NCBI RefSeq assembly: GCF_000002985.6
Contig: NC_003281.10
Coordinates: 4,278,001 to 4,342,000, forward strand
Reading direction: 5' to 3'
Length of the DNA: 64,000 nt
From: Caenorhabditis elegans
Taxonomy: Eukaryota > Nematoda > Chromadorea > Rhabditida > Rhabditidae
In this document: positions 10,384 through 19,485 of the stretch, in pieces
How the letters are laid out: each line of letters starts with the position of its first letter
Numbering within the stretch: position 1 is the first letter of the stretch
The notes under the pieces: generated by a model
Database searches by the model: none
What the model saw: the letters and a program-made list of their open reading frames with translations, nothing else
What the model was told of the DNA's origin: nothing
Position numbers and translations under genes: made by a program

Positions 10384-13248
10384 TTATCGAACACGGTAGA
10401 GCATCTTGCGTTGCATCTTTTGTTGCAAGTCTCCACGACGGACCAAATTATCGATAACCTTCTTGACAAGAGACTCTCTATAATGTTGACGAGCAACAAA
10501 GTCTTGAACAATCAAATGCTCAGAAACGTGTGTACCGATTGCGAATCTCTTCTTCATTTGCACTTCGATACGATTCAATGCTTCTTGATCAGCTGTTGAA
10601 GTAAATCCTTCGACTCCTGCCAAATTTCCAGTTGCCGCCGCTTCAATTGTTGAAACACGGAACAGACGGAGCGCTTCCTCGACGTGCTTGTCAGTGGCAA
10701 ACTGCTGAAGCTCCATCTTTGCAATACTTTCAGCAATACGAACAATGGCTTCGAGTTGACGAACGGTAATCGGAATTGCCGAATTATGAGCCTTCTTTCC
10801 TGATTCTGAAAATTTATGGGTTTTCATTACAAAATGATATTTTAAACTTACTAAAAGCATCAGCATTGACAACTGGATTTCTCATCTTAACGTAGTGATT
10901 AACGAGCTTCTCAGAAGCTTGCGGAGTAAGACGTGGTCCACAGTTCAAACGAGCATATGTGACGAATTTCTTGAGGAACTCGATAGTCAAGAAACCATCC
11001 GTATCGAACATTGTCATCACACCATCTGAATCAGTTGTGGCTGTTTTTGGGACTCCTGCAATATCACGTTCTTTAGCAGCAGATGCATTCACATGAACTT
11101 CGATGACGTGCTTCGCGAGGGTCTGAAAATATTCAAAATTAAAGCTGAAAATTTAGAATTATTGGGCAAAAAAATCGGCCGTCGTGTACTACCCGTGCAC
11201 AACTGTGAATTACGATTTCGCCAAGGTTTTTAGATGTTTAACATTCGAAATGGACAATATACCCCTCATTTGTATTATTCCCGGCAGAGAATTGGATTTC
11301 ATTTTTTTTTAAATTATTGCTTTCTGTGCAAAGCAGGGGTATATTGCCCATTTCGAATGTTAAAATTGTAAAAAAATTAGCGAAAATGTTCCAAAATCAT
11401 GCAAGCAAGCTAATGCAGTAAAATCATTCAGAAATTAATCACGACACACTAGGCGCACCCCTTCTTTGTTTCTGTGCGTGAGCATCCTTGCAGAAACTTA
11501 CAGCATCTTTGAGAACATCATGAGTATCCTTCACAATGTAGATCATATCGAAACGAGACAGAATAGTTGGCATAAAATCGATATTATCATCTCCTCTCGA
11601 CTCATCCCATCTTCCGTAAACCGAATTAGCGGCCGCCAGAACCGAGCAACGAGAATTCAAAGTAGTTGTAATTCCAGCCTTTGCAATAGAAATGGTCTGT
11701 TGTTCCATTGCTTCGTGAATTGCAACTCGATCATCTTCACGCATTTTATCGAATTCATCAATACAAACGACTCCACCATCAGCCAGAACCATTGCACCAC
11801 CTTCCATGATGAACGAGCGTGATTGTGGATCACGAATAACTGATGCAGTGAGACCAGCAGCCGATGATCCTTTTCCAGATGTGTACACTCCAATTGGAGA
11901 CACTTGCTCAACGAACTTCAACAACTGAGATTTTGCTGTTCCTGGATCTCCGAGCAAGAGAACATTGATGTCTCCACGTCGTGTAATTCCATCTGGAAGC
12001 TTCTTACGAGCACCTCCGAACAACAAACAAGCAATCGATTTCTTGATATCAGCGGATCCATAGATTGATGGAGCAATCGATTTAGCGATAAGTTCATAAG
12101 CATCTTTCCTCTGAGCCAAAGTCTTGAACATTCTCTCTTCTTCAGGTGTAAACGTTGTGAAATTGGTTCTTCCAGGTCCAGATGTTTCCATGTGGATTCC
12201 AAGAACTCTGAGATATGGTGTACGAATTCCTTGAAGAGATTTGTCACCACCCTTTTTTTGAATCAACTTTTTAATCGAATAAACTCCAACAATTGTGACT
12301 CGATTTCCAGGAACCACTTTATCAGTCAAATATCTCTCCGTGAAAAGCTGAAGATGACGTGGCATTTCTCCATGTGGAACGTCTTCTGGATTCTCCTGAA
12401 GCTTCAAAGTCTGATAATCGACACATTCACACTTGTCGGGCAGCATAATATATGGATCTATTGGGCATCGCTGCATTTGTCCTTGTTGTGGTCTGAAATT
12501 ATTCAAAATTTGATCATTTTAAATAAGAATAACGAACGCTGCACAAGTTCTTGGAAGAGCAAATCCTTCAAGTCCTGGCTTGATCGAAACATCTGGAATT
12601 GTGTGCTTGCACTGACGACATTGGAGGGTTACTTTAGTGGCTTTAGAGCGAACCTGAAGAAAAATATAGTAACATTATTAATTAATATGATTTGTTTTTA
12701 AACATTTTTGATTTTCATACCTGAGCAGCAGCCACAATAATTCCGGAAATCTTGACAACCTGGGAGACCTGAGCAGATTTAACCTGTCGAAGTGAGGTTG
12801 GATACTCGTCAAGCGTCAGTGTCACTTGAATATCATGAAGCTTCTCCTCTCCCTTTGGTCTTGGCGTGGTAATCTCATCAGCGACAATTTTGGCGGCTTC
12901 CTCGAGAGCTGGGAGCACTTTTCCTGGGAATTTTCTCAGCTTCATCTCAATGTCCTCGTCGAAATTTTTCAGATGATTCAGGTTAATTTCAAGGCGATAT
13001 TCATGGCTGAAGTAGTTGCGCTTCAGCTGATCTCTGTAATTGGTTAATGAGAGAAGTTTTGATCAGAGTAATTGCACAAACCTGTAAATCATTCCGAAGC
13101 CTCCAGTGGAAAAATCACGGATAAAATTGCGGAATTGAGTGATAAGCTGACGATATTCAGCGATCAACTCTCTTCCAGTATCTGGAACTCCGTCATTCGC
13201 AAAGAATCGTTCCTGATAGTAGATTCCGGGGTTGTCGAGGTTAGACAT
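10384..13248 (-). CDS. mcm-5: MCM-5, replicative helicase subunit (759 aa)
   Basis: Six exons: 13248-13082, 13033-12721, 12653-12538, 12492-11502, 11122-10852, 10805-10384. They give 759 aa, the usual length for MCM5, a subunit of the MCM2-7 helicase that unwinds DNA at replication origins. The N-terminal half has the zinc-binding Cys pairs (CRQC, then paired Cys after a short exon junction). The AAA+ core shows Walker [10 protein letters not shown], Walker B CIDEFDKM and arginine finger SRFD. The C-terminal winged-helix-type region follows [14 protein letters not shown]. The start ATG lies 18 nt inside a TTTCAG acceptor (13267), consistent with trans-splicing. nth-1 ends 435 bp upstream on the same strand, and an E2F-like site sits in that gap. 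Intron 11123-11501 contains a foldback. Confidence 0.95.
11237..11364. repeat. Small foldback in an mcm-5 intron
   Basis: The 128 bp element has 30 bp arms: TTTAACATTCGAAATGGACA onwards at the left (11237-11266) and its reverse complement at 11335-11364, with a single mismatch. No ORF. It lies wholly inside the intron between the AAA+ exon and the next exon. Confidence 0.75.
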
Positions 13249-13683
13249 ATTGGTGTTAGTGGATTACTGAAATTTTAAACCATTGAAACAAGGATATGAC
13301 AATCAGTATTATGTTTTGAGAAGGAAAACTCAGTTTTCTTCTTCAAAATGAAAAAAAATTATGAAGAAAACAAGAAAAAACAATAGAAAAAGGATGAAAA
13401 TATGGAAATAAAACAGAATGCGGTAAAACGATGCGATTCAAATTTGAAAATTTTTGGCGCCCGCGCCTCACATTCCGCAAACACGCTCACGTACAGACAG
13501 TGAATATGACGCGCAAAGTGCATCAATATTTATATAATGGATTTATTGGATCTTCTGTGTTTCATGAAACATAGGAAACCAGATGAATTGCCAGTTTTAT
13601 TTAAATAAAAACATTAATTTATTCATTCATGTATAATGTATGTTAGAGATCAGTTATCGATTTTCTGCTTGACACTTGCTTTG
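13249..13683. other. Gap between nth-1 and mcm-5
   Basis: 435 bp on the transcribed strand between the nth-1 stop and the mcm-5 start. It holds a GC-rich block (13450-13520) including an E2F-like motif, and the mcm-5 acceptor at 13267. The distance allows either an operon or, more likely given the GC-rich block, an independent mcm-5 promoter. Confidence 0.5.
13453..13460 (+). promoter_or_regulatory. E2F/DP-like site upstream of mcm-5
   Basis: TTTGGCGC matches the E2F consensus TTTSSCGC. It sits about 205 bp upstream of the mcm-5 ATG, within TTTTTGGCGCCCGCGCC. MCM genes are classical E2F targets in animals. The match is short, so chance is possible. Confidence 0.45.
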
Positions 13684-15398
13684 CTACGTTTCCGATTCAG
13701 TTTTCACTTCAATCTTGGTTCTAGTTTTTCTGGTTTTCTTAATCTTTTTCGCAGGTTTTTCATCTTCAAATTCATCCTCAACTTCTTGTTTAACCTCGAT
13801 ACTTGTGGAAGTCTGAAAAAAAATCCGCTTGTCTTTTATTTATAAAAAGGTATAAACCTCTTCAGTCTCGCTCTTCACATTTTTAGCTGTGGAACTGGGG
13901 CACGTAAATCTACAGAGACAAGTTCCACATTTCGGACGAACTGGTTGGCATTGCATCTGACCGAATCCAACGAGAAGATGATTAATTGGTTGCCATTCCG
14001 ACTTTGGAAGTAGAATTTCAAGCGCTTTTTGTGTCTTTTCTGGGGTGCTGGTCTTGATCCAGCCTAGAAATTCAAAAATTCATTTTTAAAATGAAATTAA
14101 AAAATATTTACCGAGTCGATTAGAAATTCTGTGAACATGTGTGTCGACTGCAATTCCCACACATTCTCCCCAAGCAATTTGCATGACGAGATTCGCCATT
14201 TTTGGGCCAACTCCTGGCAGTGCGCACAGTCCGTCCAGGGAATCAGGGATATCGCCAGAAAAATCATCTTTCAGAATTTTTGCAGTCTTTTGAAGGTACA
14301 CGGCCTTTCTCTGGAAAGAAAATGTTTAGATTATTACCAAGATGCGAAATTTTACACCAAAAATACAGTACCCGGTCTCGAAACGACAATTTCTGGTAAA
14401 TACAAAAAGATGTGCGTATTTAAAGAGTACTGTAATTTCAAACTCTCGTTGCTGCGGAATTTTCATCGATTTTTCAGTTTTCCCTTGATTGTAAACAATT
14501 TTATTGAAAAAAAAAAACCGAAAAAAAAACAATAAAAATTCCGCAAATTCTGAAACTACAGTACTCTTTGAAGGCGCACACCTTTTTGCATTTTAAATTT
14601 CGAGTTACCGTACTTTATAAAATCCAACAGGACACAAAATCGTCTCCAAGTCTGGTACTTTGAATTCGAGAATTTTCCCGATTGACAAGCCATGATCCTT
14701 GAGTCTCTGTAAATATAAAAAATGCTTGAAATCAAAATTTATATTTTTCGAACTTTCATCGCCGCCGCATTGACTTCATCTCTGGTTTGACTGGAAAGCA
14801 TCAGGGCAACAAGAACTTGAAATCGATGAACCTGGAACTCGCAGATTTTATTTTTAAAAAAATCAGATATCACTCAGACGCAAAGCGTTGCGAATTTTAA
14901 TATACGGTACCCGGTCTTGATCAAGACAAGCTTGACACGACAAATTTTTGTCAAATGCTAAAAGGCGTGCGCCTTCAAAGAGTACTGTAATGTCAAACTG
15001 TCGTTGATGCGGGATTTTCATCGATTTTTCAGTTTTTATTCAAATTTGATGTATGAAAAATCGATTAAAATTTGATAGCAGCTAAAGTTTTGAATTACAG
15101 TACTATTTAAAGGCGCACACCTTTTTGCATTTAGCGAAAATTTATCATGTCAAGACCGAATACCGTACTTCTGGCTCAAAAATCGCTGCGTCTTGTTAAT
15201 GAATCCCAGAGCCACACAGACCGGCGGAGCTGCCAAAGGATCTGCAAGCTTATGACATCCCATCGTATCCACAGGTGCAATCATATCCTTTCTCATTTTT
15301 CGAATTAATTCCACGTCACGTCTCCAGGCAACTACAGTACCTTCCACGTCACATGTTGCTACAGCAGCTACTGATGATGACGCAACAACTCGTTTCAT
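13684..15398 (-). CDS. nth-1: NTH-1, endonuclease III-type DNA glycosylase/AP lyase
   Basis: Exons 15398-15222, 14831-14754, 14706-14614, 14310-14112, 14063-13858 and 13812-13684 give 293 aa. The protein removes oxidised pyrimidines in base-excision repair. The helix-hairpin-helix LPGVGPKMA carries the catalytic Lys, and [11 protein letters not shown] carries the catalytic Asp. The 4Fe-4S cluster is C-X6-C-X2-C-X5-C near the C-terminus ([17 protein letters not shown]). A charged Lys-rich tail follows. The chosen ATG lies one nucleotide inside a CTTTCAG acceptor, consistent with spliced-leader addition. An in-frame extension upstream (to 15458) would add about 20 residues without the splice and might encode a longer targeting form. 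Two introns carry copies of the same foldback family (14350-14606, 14902-15171). Confidence 0.93.
14350..14606. repeat. Foldback family A, copy in an nth-1 intron
   Basis: The left end reads GTACCCGGTCTCGAAACGAC, then GATGTGCG and GAGTACTGTAATTTCAAACT. The right half carries CTACAGTACTCTTTGAAGG and CGCACACCTTTTTGCA, the inverse of the left half. The same arrangement recurs in about ten places in the window. Confidence 0.75.
14902..15171. repeat. Foldback family A, complete copy in the first nth-1 intron
   Basis: The element starts TACGGTACCCGGTCTTGAT and ends GTCAAGACCGAATACCGTA. The inner arms AGGCGTGCGCCTTCAAAGAG and TTTAAAGGCGCACACCTTTT are inverted. It is about 270 bp with no ORF. Confidence 0.8.
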
Positions 15399-15458
15399 AC
15401 TGAAAGAATGCATTTTCAGATCAGCAGATCGTGGGGGAAGAAGCAAGAAACGAGACAA

Positions 15459-17142
15459 ATGAAAACTGTTTTTATTGTTGTTTTATCCTTCTCTTCTCTT
15501 CTAACACTGATAAGCCTGGAGAGCCGGAGCACATTTCGTTGCGAGAAGATTAAAGAAATGTTTCAAGCTGCCTTTCTATTTAGTTTGATTATTCATTGTA
15601 CTGGTTATAGAATGATGACGCCGATTTCGAATTTTATTATTGATTCGCAGAGAAAGGAAGGTGTGCGGGTAAGTTGGTAAGCGAAGGTTGAGATTTTGCG
15701 CTATTAGTATGCGCCTTTAAGGACTACTGTAGTTTCCTCGAGTTTGACAAAAATCGTGTCGAAACCGGGTACCGTATTTATAACTTTAATTCGAAACATT
15801 TGGATCGGGGTAATACTTAAAATCTTTCCGAAGTTTCAGTATGATGATCAAAACGAATTACGTTTTCATTTGCACGAAGTTGTTAAAGAAGCATTTTCGG
15901 ATGCAATTCATCAGAATCTTGAAGGGATCGACTATTATAGTCAAGGAATCGCAGAGTCTGAACAGAAGGTAACTACTGAAATAAGCTTCTCCCAGATGAG
16001 ACCTCTTACAGATTGTTCTTCTCGGAGATCGGATTACCGGTGACAACGTCTCGAACTTTTGTGGATCTCTAGCCAGGAAACAATTCTTCCATGTTCCGAT
16101 TCATTTTCGAGATGGAATACACTTCAACCCTATCAAACAGATACCGATTCCTGTTGTTAAGTGAGAAATATAAATATAACTACAGTAACCCACGTGTTCA
16201 GTTTAACAATTCATATTCCTGATCGATGGTTCAGAGACCCTGGAAGTAGGTCTCCACTGATGTACGTATGTTATGAAGGTGAACTGCAGAGATTTAAGAT
16301 CTTCATCACATCCTCTTGATTCAGGTGAGACGTTTCTAAAAATTCACCCAATTGAAACAAAACCGATGGATTGGGGAGAAAATGCCAGATTTCGGACAAC
16401 TTCTATCGTAAATTCATATAATGAGAGGTCTAGGATCAGAGAGATTCTAGTGGTTCTCGATGATTTTTGGAACAATCGATATCTTCTACCACGGAATCTG
16501 GATGCTCGAGCAATCCTTGACACAAAGTCCATACTTCCAAGGATCACATTTGGAAAGGAGTGCGATCCTTCTCTTGGAATGTAGGTTGCCCAACTGGCTC
16601 AGGAACTTATACTCAATCATTAATCATAATCATTTTTTTAAAATTCAGAGAACAACCATGTTGTCTATGGAAGTTCCAATTCGAAGACATTGATGGAGTC
16701 CCACAGGCATTTCATCGATGCTTTGGAAGTATTCCATCAGAAGCACTGAAATCAAATCAGATTCCTGAAGCATTGGCGGATCTATTGCTACGTGGCAAAA
16801 TGACAAGACGGTTTCTGTCGCCACCAACGAGAGTTTGTAGAGAAGTTTCGTTCAAGCCAATGATTGTTAAGAGACCCGATGGGAAGTATATGGTAGGTAG
16901 GCGACTTCGAACTTCGCACACTTAATTTGATTGGTTGGAAAGTAGGCGATGCAAATTGCTCAAATCAAATCGCTAGTCTTGCAGTTCTTATTTTGGAGGG
17001 AATTCAAATAGGGGAATTAGTCTTAATAATTTAAAACAGAATTATCATTCACGTTACTCAACCGTTATGGAGCTATGAATAATTATTTCAAATTCAGAAA
17101 ATGGAACGATTGGATGCGGTAAAATGTGCAGCATTCTATTGA
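15459..17142 (+). CDS. Orphan protein with a possible N-terminal signal sequence (about 369 aa)
   Basis: Proposed exons 15459-15668, 15840-15968, 16012-16160, 16202-16278, 16325-16580, 16649-16892 and 17098-17142 join in one frame to 369 aa. The N-terminus ([20 protein letters not shown]) looks like a signal peptide or anchor. No catalytic motif or family was recognised. Recognisable stretches include [27 protein letters not shown] and [19 protein letters not shown]. The last exon is the least certain: reading through its donor would instead stop at 16925 with a different short tail. The gene is head-to-head with nth-1, with 60 bp between ATGs. It lies 187 bp upstream of the next plus-strand gene, so the two may form an operon. 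Several introns are near the 40-50 nt worm minimum. Confidence 0.6.
15703..15778. repeat. Foldback family A, half copy
   Basis: Only one arm is present: GCGCCTTTAAGGACTACTGT followed by GTGTCGAAACCGGGTACCGT. It sits in the first intron of the orphan gene. It is probably a truncated element. Confidence 0.6.
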
Positions 17143-17329
17143 TTTGGCGCTTCTCTTCTATGATACATTAAAAAAAAATTTGATCTCACTTGTAACATTT
17201 TTTATAAATATAAAATGAATATTTCCGCAGTACACGCGGATTCGTGGATATAATTCTCATTAATTTCTACCACTATAAATTTATTACCGAATTTATAATC
17301 TACTAACGACTAACCAACTAACACAAAAA

Positions 17330-18507
17330 ATGAAGATCAGATCGTTGATTCGAGTTCGACTGACAAGGTATGTCAACAATGCAATGTCTCTATTATATCA
17401 GTGATTTCAGATTCTTTCCCAGTGATCGATATATAAAAAATCGATGTTCAGGAGCTGATGGTGTTCTAATTGACTTTGAAAAGAAGGAGGATAAAGTAGA
17501 CGATTATAAACTTTCAAGTTTTCATCGACTGAAAAACAGGTGATTTGTGGATGTCTACAGAATTATTCTAATTTTAATTCTTTTTTTTAGTAAATTCTCA
17601 CTTCCAAAACTTCTCGTCGACCCAGTCACCACCAACTCTAACCAATGGATTCCCCGATTAATCGAAGAAAAGTCAGTGGACGGAGTTGCGATGCGAAACT
17701 TCACCGATGACGTCATCTCGCTGGACAACGAGATATTTACAATGATTTGGGATACACGGGAGCAACGAATAACTCATTCAATTATCAGTTATCATCGAAT
17801 TAATGATTGTGATATTATGTGGAATAGTAGTATTCGGACAGCTGTACAAGACTCTTTGGAACACGATATTCAACCATTGGCGGCGAGAACTCTCAGATTT
17901 AGGGACTATGAAACGTGAGGGGAATTTTTTTAAATTTCCCAATTATTTCGTTATTTTTTCAATTCTAATACTAACCAATGACGAAATTCTACAATTTTTG
18001 CCAAAGAATACTGTATCGGCTCTCGCCACGAACAAAAGTGCGCCTTCAAGAAGTACAGTAACCCGCTATCGCTATTTCGAAATTTTCTCTTTTACAGTTT
18101 TTTGAATTAACAAAATTATTTATGCCTTTCAATTTATTTTTCCAGAAAAAAATGGAAAAATTGAAGAAAACTGCAAAATAACGAGTAGTGGGTTACTGTA
18201 CCTCATAAAGGCGCACACATTTTTGCGTAGGCTCCATTTCAAAATATTCAAAATAATAATATAAAATATTGTTCGTGGCGAACCTTTTAGCGTAAATTGG
18301 AGAATCTCGCTATTTGGAGGTAGAAAAAAATTTCAAAATTTCAAGCGCTGTTTTTAACTGAAAAAATATCTGCTTTATTTAAAAACTAAACTAAAAATTT
18401 TCAGAGCCGTTCAAGAATTCGAGATTCTTCGTCAGATAGGATTCACCGGAGCCGTCATTCGCAACCCGAATCTAATTGAGATGACAAATGAAATATTTGA
18501 AAAATAA
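17330..18507 (+). CDS. Shortened citrate lyase beta/CLYBL-like (HpcH/HpaI fold) protein, 197 aa
   Basis: Exons 17330-17367, 17411-17539, 17591-17914 and 18405-18507 give 197 aa. The N-terminal part (RFFPSDRYIK...ADGVLIDFE) resembles the first strand and acidic loop of CitE/CLYBL proteins, where R-x-x-L-x-x-P precedes D-x-E-D. The C-terminal LRQIGFTGAVIRNPNLIE resembles the family's MGFTGKQVIHPNQI end. The middle of the TIM barrel, which in CLYBL holds the VET and GxxD segments, is missing or very short (family members are ~300-340 aa). The conserved His of the IHPNQ motif is Asn here. It is therefore likely a pseudoenzyme or decaying paralogue. The assignment is by eye. It may be cotranscribed with the orphan gene 187 bp upstream. 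Intron 3 contains a family A foldback. Confidence 0.65.
18008..18283. repeat. Foldback family A, divergent copy in an intron of the CLYBL-like gene
   Basis: GGCTCTCGCCACGAACAAAA and GTGCGCCTTCAAGAAGTACA at the left are inverted by TACTGTACCTCATAAAGGCG and ATTGTTCGTGGCG at the right. The centre pairs around GGGTTACTG. It is more diverged than the other copies. Confidence 0.6.
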
Positions 18508-18678
18508 CACGAACTATGAAATGCTCTTTTTATTATTTCTTTCAAAAAACTACTAATTTTAATTGAAAAAATGCGTTCAGAATTGAATAAAAACTGCTCA
18601 AATCACGCTAGATTAGCCCTGAATAGGACCTCTAGAAATAATTACAACACAAAAAAATGAATAAATTATAGGTGGGGA

Positions 18679-18692
18679 GGGGGGGGGGGGGG
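18679..18692 (+). repeat. Poly-G tract (14 G), G-quadruplex-prone
   Basis: Fourteen consecutive G follow GGTGGGGA, giving an almost unbroken run of ~19 purines, mostly G. In C. elegans such G/C tracts are known deletion hotspots when the DOG-1/FANCJ helicase is lost. Tract length may vary between strains or sequencing runs. Confidence 0.85.
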
Positions 18693-19202
18693 CCATAAAT
18701 GACTGAATGATTGTACAGAGGGATAATGGAGACAGGGGAATGGGACCAGCCCAGGAGAATATAAAAATGATAAAGTAAAAGAGCCATCTGAAAATTAATA
18801 ATATGAATCGAAACAAAATTATTAGCAATAAATATACAGGATTATCGCATAATTTCAAAGAAAAGTGGATTTTAGACAAGACGAGACATTGTTTGGATAG
18901 CTTATCACATAAATTCTGAAATCTTTGGAAATTTTCAGTTTTGCATTTTTAGTGCATTTTTTTGCGGAAATCGAGGTTTATTCATGATTTTCTGGGTGTT
19001 TCGGAGAAGGAAAGTATATCAAATGGCCTATTGCTGCCGGTTTTATGATCCTTCGAAAATATTACGATTTTTCGAAAAATAGAACAATAAAATTTGGGCT
19101 ATTTTTTTTTTCAAAAAAAATTATTTTAAAAACTAATTTTTTTGTATTTCAATTTTTCAATCTCCTTTGAAAAGAATCGTTGATCAAAGGTTTTAAATAA
19201 AA

Positions 19203-19369
19203 ACTTAGTGTCAAAATATAGAAAAATATTTGATTGATCTGAAAATAATTTTTTTAGTTTTCAAAATTTTAGTTTTCAGCTTTTTTTTAAATCTCTACGA
19301 TGTTTTCAACTAAAATACAAGTTATTTTCAGATAAATCAATTTTTAAAAAATATTTTGACACTAAAGTT
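19203..19369. repeat. Foldback family B
   Basis: The left arm AACTTAGTGTCAAAATATAG continues with a TTGATCTGAAAAT segment. The right arm ATTTTCAGATAAATCAA continues with TATTTTGACACTAAAGTT. The arms pair over ~45 bp with a few mismatches. A related copy is at 37024-37218 and a weaker one near 62930-63165. Confidence 0.65.
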
Positions 19370-19485
19370 AATTTTTTGAATAAATTTTGAAACTATTTTA
19401 GAAAAATCTTGAGCTGGTGGAATTTGAATCAAAAACGCTCGAATTTTTGTGATATGCTATCTGATAAGATGTCTCGTTCGAAAGT

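Larger units (their letters stand above)
18508..19485. other. Convergent intergenic region
   Basis: This lies between the 3' ends of the CLYBL-like gene (+) and the zinc-finger gene (-). It contains a 14-G tract and a foldback (19203-19369). No gene was recognised. A short reading frame across the G tract is not credible as a gene. Confidence 0.55.

Noticed and set aside
9473..13248. Operon linking mcm-5 to the downstream membrane-protein gene
   Set aside because: The gap of 911 bp is longer than usual worm intercistronic distances and no U-rich/SL2-type signal was recognised.
14350..15171. Repeated units with spacers that superficially resemble a CRISPR-like array
   Set aside because: This is a eukaryotic genome, the units are inverted foldbacks and the spacing is irregular.
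18613..18879. Hydrophobic minus-strand frame containing a poly-Pro run
   Set aside because: The Pro run is just the complement of the 14-G tract, and no other coding evidence exists.
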